A stretch of DNA of 64,000 nucleotides from Triticum aestivum (taxonomy: Eukaryota > Streptophyta > Magnoliopsida > Poales > Poaceae): NCBI RefSeq assembly GCF_018294505.1, contig NC_057808.1, forward strand, positions 222,411,325 through 222,475,324, given 5' to 3'. The translations under genes were made by a program, and so were the position numbers. Positions within the stretch are counted from its first letter, which is position 1; the number at the start of each line of letters is the position of its first letter. Below are positions 10,302 to 21,099 of the stretch, piece by piece. Below the pieces are notes generated by a model. That model did no database searches, was not told where the DNA came from, and saw only the letters and a list, made by a program, of their open reading frames with translations.

Positions 10302-12316
10302 ACCAACTTAGGCCAAAAGCCTAAGCTTGGGGGAGTACGTATTTCTCACCGACATTACATTCATGTTCACACACTCATTCTAGTTGTTGGTGCTCATACT
10401 TTTTCATTCTACTATCCATGCTAGTTTATTCCCTTTTTATGTTTTCTTCTTGTGTGTTTGATAAACCTTAAGAAAAAACCAAAAAAATTAGTTGTAGCTT
10501 TTAGCTAGTTTACTTTCCATGCCTGTAGTAGTAATAATTAAAAAGAAAACCCAAAAAGATTTCTCGTTCTTCTTTTGCTTGTTGGGAGCTTTCCCGTGTA
10601 AATAGTTTTATTTCTTTTCTTTTCTTTGGGGGTCGAGAGGAGAAGATCATAATGAAAATGTTGAAGTGGCTCTTATATGCATTATTGTTGATTTAACAAA
10701 GAGCCCATATTATCTTGTCTTCTCCTGTGTGTCAGATGCTTGCAGATTCCAGCTTAGTCCAATGCACGTGCACTATTATTATTATTCACATCATTCGGTC
10801 GTGCAAGTGAAAGGCAATAATGACGATATATGATGGACTGATTGAGATGAGAAAAGTTGGTATGAACTCGACCTCTCTTGTTTTTGTAAATATGATTAGT
10901 TCATCGTTCCTGATTCAGGCTATTATGAATGAAACATATTTGCAATGACAATTAGAGATTATAGTTGCTTATGTCATGCTTAATTAGCTAGGAGTTTATA
11001 ATGGTTTACCTTGCGTGCCAACATGCTATTAAAATGGTTGTAATGTGGTATGATGGGGTGGTATCCTCCTTTGAACGATTCGAGTGACTTGACTTGGCAC
11101 ATGTTCACACATGTAGTTGAAACAAAATCAACATAGCCTTCACAATATTTATGTTCATGGCGGATTATATCCTACTCATGCTTGAACTCAATGTTAATTA
11201 ATTTTAATGCATGTTCACGACTGTTGTCGCTCTCTAGTTGGTCGCTTCCCAGTCTTTTTCTAGCCTTCACTTGTACTAAGCAGGAATACTGCTTGTGCAT
11301 CCACTTCCATAAACCCCAAAGTTATTCCATGTGAGTCCACTATACCTTCCTATATGCAGTATCTACCTGCCGTTCCAAGTAAATTTGTATGTGCCAAACT
11401 CTAAACCTTCAAATAAAATTCTGTTTTGTATGCTCGAATAGCTCATGCATCAACTAGGGCTCTCTGTATCTTCCATGCTAGGCGGGTTATTCTCAAGAGG
11501 AGTGGACTCCGCTCCTCACTCACGAGAAAATGGCTGGTCACCGGGATGCCCAGTCCCATGCTCTAAGCAAATCAAATCGAAATAATTGCAAACAAAACTC
11601 CCCCAGGGCTGTTGCTAGTTGCAGGCACTCGTTATTTCGAGCAAGCCATGGATTGATGCTTGTTGGTGGTGGGGGAGTATAAACTTTACCATTCTGCTTG
11701 GGAACCGCCTATAATGTGTGTAGCATGGAAGATATCGAGATCTCTCGGTTGTTATGTTGACAATGAAAGTATGCCGTTCAAAATATTATTCATCACTATT
11801 TCAAAATCGAGCTCTGGCACCTCTACAAATCCCTGCTTCCCTCTGCGAAGGGCCTCTCTATTTACTTTTATGTTGAGTCATCACCCTCTTATTAAAAAGC
11901 ACCAGCTGGAGAGCACCTCTGTCATTTGCATCCATTACTATTAGTTTATATTGGGTATGACTGGATCTCTTTTACAATGAATTACAATGTTTAGTCAGTC
12001 CTTGATCTTCAGAGGTGCTCTGCATTTATGTTTTGCGGTATCAGAAAGGGCTAGCGAGATACCATCTTGTTATATCATATCATGATTTTTTTGAGAAAGT
12101 GTTGTCATCCGAGATTTATTATTATTGCTCGCTAGTTGATTATGCCATTAACATGAGTAAACATGAGACCTTAATGTTATTGTGAATATGGTTAGTTCAT
12201 AATCTTTGCTGAAAACTTGAATGCTGGCTTTACACAACAAGAGCAAACAGAGTTTGTAAAAGTTTTTCTTTATCACTTTCAGTTTATCAACTGAATTGCT
12301 TGAGGACAAGCAAAGG
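10302..12316 (+). other. Non-coding 3' interior of the Gypsy element
   Basis: About 2 kb between the extra ORF and the 3' polypurine tract. It is AT-rich, with stops in all frames and no domain in the short ORFs. It begins with a polypurine-like motif at 10321-10336, a near copy of the real one at 12318-12333. No other structure is seen. Confidence 0.6.
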
Positions 12317-12317
12317 T

Positions 12318-12333
12318 TTAAGCTTGGGGGAGT
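12318..12333 (+). promoter_or_regulatory. Polypurine tract before the 3' LTR
   Basis: ttaagcttgggggagt lies directly against the 3' LTR start at 12334. This is the usual site of plus-strand DNA priming. An almost identical motif at 10321 shows that the sequence is duplicated within the element. Confidence 0.8.
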
Positions 12334-13734
12334 TGATACGTCTCCAATGTATCTACTTTTCCAAACACTTTTGCCCTTGTTTTGGACTCTAACTTGCATG
12401 ATTTGCATGGAACTAACCTGGACTGACGCTGTTTTCAGCAGAATTGCCATGGTGTTATTTTTGTGCAGAAAGAAAAGTTCTCGGAATGACCTAAAACTTC
12501 ACGGAGAATATTTTTGGAATTAATAAAAAATACTTGCGAAAGAATCAAGGCCAGGGGGCCCACACCCTGTCCATGAGGGTGGGGGCGCGCCTACCCCCTG
12601 GGCGCGCCCCCTGCCTCATGGGCCCCCTGGTGCTCCACCGACCTCAACTCCAACTCTATATATTCACGTTCGGGGAGAAAAAATCAGAGAGAAGGATCCA
12701 TCGCATTTTACGATACGGAGCCGCCGCCAAGCCCTAATCTCTCTCGGGAGGGCTGATCTGGAGTCCGTTCGGGGCTCCGGAGAGGGGAATCCATCGCCAT
12801 CGTCATCATCAACCTTCCTCCATCACCAATTTCATGATGCTCACCGCCGTGCGTGAGTAATTCCATCGTTGGCTTGCTGGACGGTGATGGGTTGGATGAG
12901 ATTTACCATGTAATCGAGTTAGTTTTGTTAGGGTTTGATCCCTAGTATCCACTATGTTCTAAGATTGATGTTGCTATGACTTTGCTATGCTTAATGCTTG
13001 TCACTAGGGCCCGAGTGCCATGATTTCAGATCTGAACCTGTTATGTTTTCATGAATATATGTGAGTTCTTGATCCTATCTTGCAAGTCTATAGTCACCTA
13101 CTATGTGTTATGATCCGGCAACCCCGAAGTGACAATAATCGGGACCACTCCCGGTGATGACCTTAGTTTGAGGAGTTCATGTATTCACTATGTGATAATG
13201 ATTTGGTCCGGTACTCTATTAAAAGGAGGCCTTAATATCCCTTAGTTTCCAAAAGGACCCCGCTGCCACGGGAGGGTAGGACAAAAGATGTCATGCAAGT
13301 TCTTTTCCATAAGCACGTATGACTATATTCGGAATACATGCCTATATTACATTGATGAATTGGAGCTAGTTCTGTGTCACCCTATGTTATAACTATTGCA
13401 TGAGGAATCGCATCCGACATAATTCTCCATCACCGATCCAATGCCTACGAGCTTTTCACATATTGCTCTTTGCTTAGTTACTTTTCCGTTGCCACTGTTA
13501 CAATTACTACAAAACTGCTACTGTTACTTTTGCCACCGTTACCGCTACTATCATATTACTTTGCTACTAAATACCTTGCTGCAAATACTAAGTTATCCAG
13601 GTGTGGTTGGATTGACAACTCAACTGCTAATACTTGAGAATATTCTTTGGCTCCGCTTGCGTCGAATCAATAAATTTGGGTTGAATACTCTACCCTCGAA
13701 AACTGTTGCGATCCCCTATACTTGTGGGTTATCA
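12334..13734 (+). repeat. 3' LTR of the gag-protease Gypsy element
   Basis: 1401 bp from TGATACGTCTCC to GGGTTATCA, roughly 96% identical to the 5' LTR by eye. It has a TATA box at 12657-12664. The hairpin at 12584-12608 has TACCCCCTG as its centre, where the 5' LTR has the reverse complement. Confidence 0.92.
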
Positions 13735-14394
13735 CAGCCTGCCTAACAAAACGGCCAACCCACACGGTGGCCCATAACTCGTAGTGTACTGCGAGCCACC
13801 CGCCACCCCCAGACGCACACACACACCGCGAATCCACCGCAACTACGATGCATGTTAAATTAATTATCCCGCGGTGAACATACATGTTACCAAAGGAGGG
13901 ACGTTTTAATTTCAAAAAAATCACAGAGATCATTAAGATGTTTTAGTACATTGATTGATTGATTTTCTACAGGTATAATGTGCAAAAATCAAATTTGAGC
14001 TACATGCACATGTGACAGTGCACCTAAATGGATTGCAAAAACACATGTCTCACTGGGTGCATGTTTACTCCCCGTGCAACAAATTTCAAACATTGAGAAT
14101 CTTGATTTTTAAATTCTAGTACATCCAAAACTTATTTGAAGTTCATGAAACTTATCGTGTTGTCATATGGACACCAATACAAAGTGGCATTGTACTTTTT
14201 TGTCAAATTTGAGACCAGTTTTGATGTAATCTTTATCTAATTACAGACGGGAGATTATTAATAATTGGGAACCAATATCCCAAACGGATTATTTATTCGA
14301 ACCGTGAGCGTTAGACCAACAATGGATACGTGTCAGGCTTCGGTTAAGCAATAAAGCGGCAGCATTAATCATCCAAATAGAAAAACAATATACG
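13735..14394. other. CACTA interior, no gene recognised
   Basis: The first 60 bp complete the array unit interrupted by the Gypsy element. The remainder is AT-rich, includes a block of the type gggaaccaatatcccaaacgg near 14260, and has no convincing frame. Confidence 0.5.
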
Positions 14395-14399
14395 TGCCG

Positions 14400-14605
14400 C
14401 TACGCGACCCGTGTGGCGTGTGAGCAGGCGTGAGTTGACGAGAGGCATGCAAGCAGTCCGCCGCGCAGGCAGACGGGGAGGCGTGCGTGCAGGTGTGTGA
14501 ATTGACGGAGGCATGCTCGCTGCACACTGTCATCGGGAGGCGTGCGAGTAGCTGTGTGAAACTTTGGTAGGCATGCCAGCAGTCCAATGCGCAAGCTCAC
14601 CGGGA
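14400..14605. repeat. Three-copy 60-66-bp repeat with aggcatgc core
   Basis: aggcatgc occurs at 14443, 14509 and 14569, each followed within about 25 bp by gggaggcg-type wording and a cgtgygwg block. GC-rich compared with the DNA to its left. Lies just upstream of the XS zinc-finger gene fragment. Confidence 0.6.
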
Positions 14606-14765
14606 GGCGAGCCATCGGTTTGTGCCGCCCGCCTCTCTCCCACTACTCCATATTAATGGTGCGCCCGAGCGGCCGCACTCCCCATCCTCGCTACACACAC
14701 ACACAATCCTCTCTCTCTCCGCTTGCATCCTCGACGCTGCTCTCAGTCCTCAAAGCCGTCAGTGT

Positions 14766-15752
14766 ATGAGGATGCCGCCAAAGCGCCCCATCGGAGGGAG
14801 TGGCGACGATGGGGCTGCTAAAGCACCGGAGCACGGCGTGGAGATGGAGACAGAGGTTGCCGTCACCACCAGCGAGTTATCGCTGCACCCTGACATCGTC
14901 GACGGCGTCGAGCTTCCATAGCCGGAGGCGTAGTTCCACACTGACTCTGACAACCACTCAGGCGGCGACTCCGACGACCACTCCGGCGACGACGGACAGT
15001 TGTTTAGTCATCTATACTCATTTATGTGTCAAATAGATCATATGGTTTCTCTGGTTACTCCTGCCTCCCCCTTTTTGGAATAGAAATCCTATGGTTATGT
15101 TCTCCCAATCCATGAAATCTGAGTAAGTTTCGTTAGATCCGTGTAGTGTATTGATTGTTTGAATGGTACAGGTGATAAGTGATTAGTTGTTTCATCTGTG
15201 CAAATGATTTCTGCTAGTAATCCGACTAGGATTAGTGTTCATGCTAATAATTCCTAGCCAGGGCTTGACAATTGATTATGAATGACCTACATATGTTTGT
15301 GCCATTATTTTCTTCAAGATTGGTCTGTACATAGACGAGTGTCCTTAAAAATCGAACCATAATCTCTGGATATGTATAAATAAATAGCCATAAATTCCTA
15401 ATCCTGCTTCACGGCATGTAATCATTGATTTGATGCCAAATTTGTTTTACTATTTGTATAGGTGCTGTCTGATGATGTGGACAGCGAGGATGAAGATGGC
15501 CAGAGGAGGTACAAGAGGCAAATCCTGAGGGAGCTTTATGCGGGAATGCATGACAGGCGTATTAGGACCTGGAACGGCGACTATGGATGCCCATTTTGCA
15601 ACCAGAAGCTTCATGGCGCGTATCTAAGTGTTCTGGTGCATGCAAGAGGATGGGCCGTTGGCTCCTTCAAGCAGAAGTATTCACGCAGGGTGGCGCACGG
15701 CGTGTACGCCGAGTACCTTGAGAAGCTTCGGGATCGTGTCGGCCGCATGTGA
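14766..15752 (+). pseudogene. XS zinc-finger (zf-XS) gene fragment, two exons, stop-broken
   Basis: The second exon (about 15462-15752, preceded by a tatag acceptor) encodes an acidic stretch (SDDVDSEDEDG). Then comes a C-P-F-C-x12-H-type finger (YGCPFCNQKLHG...VLVHARG) and a helical HGVYAEYLEKL tail, matching the zf-XS domain that precedes the XS domain in SGS3-like RNA-silencing proteins. The first exon, from ATG 14766 (MRMPPKRPIGG), reads to ELP at about 14918. It then meets two TAG codons within four codons, before an acidic DSDNHSGGDSDDHSGDDG stretch. No XS or coiled-coil domain follows, so this is a truncated capture. The exact splice donor near 15000 is not clear. In SGS3 relatives the domain binds zinc next to an RNA-binding module. 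Confidence 0.6.
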
Positions 15753-15949
15753 GATGAGATGTGGGATGGATTGAACTATGTATGCTTGAGTATGCTTAAT
15801 TACGGTTGAACTATGTACTTATGGTTGAACTATGCTTATGTACGTGTACGCTTATTATCTATGTCTGAGTATGTTAAATATTTCGCCAAATTTTGGTAAA
15901 AATTACAACGGGGGACCAATAAACCAGGACAGAGGTAGTACGTCAATCA

Positions 15950-15978
15950 CACACGGTTCCCAAAATTGGAACTGTGCG
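15950..15978. repeat. CACACGGTTCC / GGAACTGTGCG dyad
   Basis: Arms at 15950-15960 and 15968-15978 separated by CAAAATT. A second cacacggttc copy follows at about 16010. Same motif class as the CACTA terminus and the 1686 repeats. Confidence 0.6.
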
Positions 15979-16395
15979 CAATGACTTTCATTTTGCCTAC
16001 TGCGTCAATCACACACGGTTCGCTCTAGCAAACCATCGCCCCCAAAATTCTTTGTGGGACAGAAAACCCTCATCACCCAATTCAAAAAAGAAAAAAGAAA
16101 ACACTCACCATCCCCACGTCACAAAAACCCTCACCCTGCCCGCCACCCCCTCGGCCCCTCCGGTACGTTCCCAATTCACACCTGCACAAGCTCCTCCGCA
16201 TCTATGCCATGGCACCGCGTACCGCGGCGGTAAACACTTAGCTCTACTCCTGCCGCCGCCAGGCTGCCGGCAAAGCCCACCGCATTTTGCCACTTCCGCT
16301 TGTCGCCGCCTATCGCCATCGACTTTCTCGACGCTGCTCGCGGTCGACCCAGCTCCGCTCGATTGGGGAATCTGTCGTACTGAGGGTTATTTCTC

Positions 16396-19316
16396 ATGGA
16401 CGACAAGGTAACTAATTTAACGAGATATTATCTCATCTCTTATCCCAGTTCATCTGCCTCCTTTAATCACCCGGCGGAAATCGCCGTGAATTCATTTTTA
16501 TTCGAGCTGATTTGAGGGTTTTCTTTCATTCATAGAATGTACAGTGCGCCGACACTTTAGAACTTTGCGACCGCCGCCAGAGATTCCATCTCACCGTACC
16601 AGACAACTTGAGGACGCACGCGGTATGTTCAATCTCACCCAAAATCTGTTGGCATGGCCTACTTTCCTGAAGATATTCTAAATATTGCTACATTTTGATA
16701 AAAGGTGCCACATGCACCATATACGTCAAAGGGGATTTTCCCCTCTTCTTTCTATATTAGGCAAATTAATGATGTATTGTTCTTTTGATTACTCTCATAT
16801 TTCCATGACATCATGTTTACCCTATCTGTTTAATTATAGATTTTTGTCCTTTGATTTCAACTGCTGTACAGTTCTTTCAATTTGGGCCCATATTTGCATG
16901 TTACCATATTTTCTTTAACAATACTACCATTTTCTGCAGAACATCCCTTGCTATGCAACATATTATGTAGTGCACAATTTTTCCCTTTACATAGATCAAG
17001 GCTCCGCGGATGTCATACTGCACACAAACCATGGATTTACAATCGTTGCTACTGTAAGACTTGATGAACGTGGTGACTCCTATTTTGGCACTGGCTTTTG
17101 GAAAGAAATTGCAAAGTTTTATGTACTGAAAGCTGGCACTAAAATTGCACTGCACATAAAAGGGCCTGGTCATGAGATATATGCTAACTTCCCCGACAAA
17201 ATCATCCATCCAGACTTTGTTCGAAGTAAGTTTTCTTTTCAACTATCTGCATATGTTGACTTACCCAGCAATGTCAAATGAATTGTGTAGTATTTAAGCA
17301 ACCAATTGTTATTCCCTTTTCTTACTATATTCCTACCTAATAACTTCTAGTTACCAATACACTTTTCTATTGCCCTGTTTTAACTAAATATTCCCTGTAC
17401 TCCCATTTCTATCAGAAAGCGCCGCTGACAAGGAGACTCCAGAGGTGGAGAACGGGGCTGCCAACAAGCGGAGGCGGGGCGAGCTAGAACCGCAAGCGAC
17501 TCCAGCAGGCCTAGACTTCATCAGCAGCCTCCCCGATGATATGTTGAGAGTCATCATCTCCCTCCTCCCAATCAAATATGGGGCGCGGACAACCCTCCTT
17601 TCCTGGCGGTGGCGCCCCCTATGGAACTCCAGCCCTCTCGACCTCATCGACACCCACGAGCTCTGCCATGGCTATCGCAAAAGCTTGGATGCGTTCTCCA
17701 AGATCCTCGGCAGTCACCTTGGCCCAACCAAAGGCCTTAGAATGGGCAAGTTCCGTTCCAACGGCAAGGACCGAGCCAAGCTTGACGACTGGTTCCGATC
17801 CCCCGCCCTAGATCAGCTCGAGGAGCTCACTTTTGATGATGGGCATATGCGGTCGCTGCCAACGTCCGCACTCCGCCTCGCGCCCATGCTGCGCGTCGCC
17901 AAGTTCAGGAACTGCCATTTCCCGCCCCTTAATGACGCGCCCGCTCTTATTCTACCACGACTGAAGCACCTCGAGCTCGTCGTCGTCTGCCTCTCAAAGG
18001 GTGACATGGAGCGCCTGCTCCGTGGCTGTACTGCACTCGAGTACCTTCGTCTTCAGGCGATCAATGGGTTGAGTACCTTCCACATCACCTCCATGACTCT
18101 CCGGACTATTTATGTGTGTTGCTGGTGCGGCAGGAAGACATCACAAGATGTGTACCATGGTATGGTCATTGAGGACACACCTGCACTTGAGAGATTACTT
18201 GTAGTTGATCAAGAAGGTCCAACAAGAATCAATGTCATTTCTGCGCCGAAATTGACAGTGGTGGGCTACTCGTCTGACAAATACTCCGAACTTGTTATTG
18301 GATCCACACCCGTTCAGGTACAACAGCCGCCTTCTACCTCTCCTTCTACAAATTAACATTATTTCTAATTTTGAAGATGTTTGTTCGTCTGTCATTCAGA
18401 AAATGATTTCGACAAGCTTGACCCCGAAACTGCGCACAGTGAAGGTCTTGGCACTAGAATCTATCGGCCCCGACCTGGAGCAAGTTGTCAGTTTCCTGAG
18501 ATGCTTTCCGTGCCTGGAGAAGCTATATATCGAGGTGATGTTCCTTTCCTGTTAAATGTTAACCATAAGGGAGTTCAATTTGTGACACCTTTTTCCAAGT
18601 TTACAATGACAATGTACTACGATTTCTGAAGGTTCTTTTGGAGGATTTCAGTACATACATGCCCCCCCCCCATATTGGTTGCTTGATCCATATGGTTACA
18701 ATCAATAAGCATTTCTCCTTTGGATTCATCTGTACTAGTTTTCTTAGGGAACTTTTCATCCACTCCAACCTCTTGTGAAGAAGGCTACATTTTTCTAGAA
18801 TGTAATCAAATGCCCATGTTAATCATGTCAGATCGAAGATGGCATGTTAGTGCATTTTACAAATCCTGCAAACCAAATAGCTAGGCATGTAGTAATGTTC
18901 AAAACTGCATGTAGGCACTAACACGTTTTCTTCTTTTGCAGATAAGATTAGGCCCAGTGGTGGATAATGTGATACAATATAACAATCACGTCGAATGCCT
19001 AGATCTGCATCTCTCAGAAATTACTTTGAACTCCTACCGAGGGACCTTACCGGAGATTATATTCGCCAGGTTCTTTGTTCTCAGAGCAAGGGTGCTGAAG
19101 GAAATGAGGTTTGCCCTACATTTATTTCGCAAAAATGAATGGTTTGTTGATCAGCGCCGGCGCCTGCGGCAGAATGGAGTAGGCTCCAAAAATGCTGAAT
19201 TTCATTTTGGAACTTCAGATGACAGAGTAATCGGAAGTCATCGTGTCAACCCCATACATGACTTCTCAGTGGCTGACCCCTTTGCAAAAATTGTGAGGTT
19301 TCGAAACCAGACTTAG
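16396..19316 (+). CDS. Chimeric B3-like / F-box / FBD protein, six exons, intact frame
   Basis: Exons 16396-16407, 16536-16622, 16940-17225, 17416-18317, 18400-18534 and 18942-19316 join through five GT-AG introns into one open frame of 598 codons plus stop. The ATG at 16396 is preceded by an in-frame TGA. Residues ~34-128 resemble a B3 DNA-binding fold (GFTIVATVRL, then YFGTGFWKEIAKFYVLKAGTKIALHI). A basic NKRRRGE patch at 145-151 may be a nuclear signal. The F-box is at about 163-205 (FISSLPDDMLRVIISLLP...LSWRWRPLW); leucine-rich repeats fill the middle. The FBD signature (VVSFLRCFPCLEKLYIE) ends at about 474. F-box proteins recruit substrates to SCF ubiquitin ligases. Joining to a B3-like domain would be unusual. 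It lies inside the CACTA between an XS-finger fragment and an exonuclease gene, so it was probably captured. The B3 call is the weakest part; the F-box/FBD call is firm. Confidence 0.75.
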
Positions 19317-20167
19317 AAGCGGTGATATTAGTTTGAACCTCTCTGATATCCATGTTCAGCGGATCAGCGCGAGCGTTTGCAGCTGATGAGCTGAATTTCA
19401 TTTCTAATATCAGTTTGAACCTTGTAATCTTCGAATTTGAGCCATATAACTCTGGAATTTGAACCTTGTAACATTTCGAGCTTTTGTGGTACAATCGTTG
19501 AAATGGCATCGTATGAGACTCGTATATTGCTAGCACTATTTTGACCTTAATATGCAATGGTCTTAGATTTTATTAACCATTCTCGAATCAGTTTACCTTG
19601 TCGATCTCACAGCACACGATCTGTATAGCTAACTCGACTGCGATCTTCGACATTATTGCACACAGTTGGTTTCTTCCACCGTGTGCACTGTAGAGCGTGG
19701 AATTAATTATCGCACTTGAGTGTCCATCATCACCCTTCTGTGTAACTTTGACCTCATCACCCAAGGGTAAACTTGTGACCGAAGTCATTCCACACACTTC
19801 GTTTTGACAAAGCTTTTTGCCAATAAACGCCCACGATTTGTCCCTCTTCCAGCCGACGCGTGGCCTAACTAGCCCGGCGGGAAGCTTGCGTAGTAAACAG
19901 CGCGGTAGCGCGGGAACAGGCTCACCGACGATACATTTGGCGCCTCTTTGGGCCCACGCGTGCGGTGCGGTGTTGTCAAGCGTGCACTGGAATCCTCCGC
20001 TATGAACGTTGTGACAAGATGTGACGATTAAGGCCGGCCGGCCCCCATTTATTACAGCGGCCATTTAACCTACCCTTGTGTCTCTTCAACCTTTCGGTCG
20101 CTCCTCACCATTGCAAGAAGCACACCCACCATGAGAAATTCTTAGAGGGTATCCTGCGCGGCTCCAA
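19317..20167. other. CACTA interior between the F-box gene and exonuclease gene
   Basis: Contains the 3' untranslated region of the F-box gene and a dyad at 19657-19687 (TGCACACAGTTGG...CCACCGTGTGCA). GC-rich DNA follows, which is probably the promoter and leader of the exonuclease gene (tctcttcaacctttcgg near 20080). The minus-strand ORF 19588-20064 has no recognisable domain and I treat it as chance. Confidence 0.5.
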
Positions 20168-20906
20168 TGGCGCTCCGAGCGGCTGCTGACGACGAGCAGC
20201 AGTTCACCATGTGTGCCATCGTGGACACCCACAGAAGGTTCATGGACCTCTCGGTGGTGTACACCAACGACCCGGTCTGGGTGGAGCACTCCATCCACAT
20301 CATGGAGCTGTTGCTTGCCGTGGAGAAGTACAAGGTGGTCGGGTTCGACCTCGAGTACACCCGCGCTTGTGCCGGGTCTCGTCCCAAGGTCGCCGTCGCC
20401 CAGATGTGCGTGCGCCACCACGTCCTCGTCTACCACTACTGCCTGGCCACAAGGCCTGCCTGGCCACAAGGCCTTGCGAGCGTTTCGCCAGGTTTGTCAA
20501 CAGCCCCCACTACATGTTCGCTATGGTGGACATCACCAACGATGTAAAGGCGCTCGAGAATTCGGGCATCGCCTGCCAGAATCTTGTCGACATCCAGGGC
20601 CAATACAAGATCTGGGGCAGCAAGGAGTATGAGAAGGACTCACTGGTTCACCTCGCCGAGGCCATCATCGACCCCTTCTACAGAGACATGAAGGATTCAT
20701 GCAACAAGGACAAGCATGTCTGGCACTCGGCCTGGATGGAGAAACTCGACAAAGCTCACGTCGTGTACGCGGCCAAGGAGGCGTACACGAGGTACAACAT
20801 GTACAGGCGGATCGTTGACATGAGGAAGTGCCTCCTTCCCAAAATGGTCAGGGATCCAGCCGGAAGCAGAGCAATGGCAAGTGTCATCGCAACAATAAGT
20901 AGATGA
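20168..20906 (+). pseudogene. WRN-type 3'-5' exonuclease (DEDD family), frame-broken by 17-bp duplication
   Basis: ATG 20168 (MALRAAADDEQQ) opens a DnaQ-like fold. VVGFDLEYT supplies the first D-x-E pair (exo I); VDITNDVKALENSG is the exo II region; HVVYAAKEAYTRYNMYRRI is the exo III region, where the usual catalytic D of YAAKDAY is E. At 20440-20473 the unit TGCCTGGCCACAAGGCC occurs twice in tandem. The extra 17 nt shifts the frame, so the N-terminal frame runs out (LASVSPGL) while the C-terminal half is open in another frame to the TGA at 20904. Removing one copy gives one continuous frame. No introns are visible. WRN-type exonucleases trim DNA ends, and short WRN-exo-only proteins are common in grasses. 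Cargo of the CACTA; probably inactive. Confidence 0.72.
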
Positions 20907-21099
20907 TTAGATCCTCATTTCTCCTACTTTAGTATGCATGTAATTGCTTTCTTTGGTGTGTGGAAATGTTATGTGTGTAGTCACTTGTGTAATTGTATGC
21001 TTAATTTGGTTATGCGATGTTGTCTTTTTAAGTATATATGTTGATGCTCTGTAGACAGAGCGTAGATGTTGTGCGGACAAAGAAAATCACATCGCCCAC

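Larger units (their letters stand above)
4909..13734 (+). mobile_element. Gypsy LTR retrotransposon with gag-protease only (no RT or integrase)
   Basis: Bounded by two ~1.4-kb LTRs (TGATACG...TATCA) and flanked by CGGCC (4904-4908) and CAGCC (13735-13739), a 5-bp target duplication with one mismatch. Order inside: tRNA-Asp primer site, gag, DLGA-type protease, an LTR-like spacer, a small extra ORF, about 2 kb of non-coding DNA, and a polypurine tract. No YVDD reverse transcriptase, RNase H or integrase motif is present in any frame, so it must depend on a partner element for mobility. It belongs to the abundant Triticeae Gypsy group of the Fatima/Sabrina kind; the exact family name is uncertain. 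The two LTRs differ at about 50 positions by eye, so the insertion is not very recent. Confidence 0.9.

Noticed and set aside
19588..20064. 158-codon minus-strand ORF
   Set aside because: No domain, covers a subterminal-type dyad, and is antisense to the probable exonuclease promoter.
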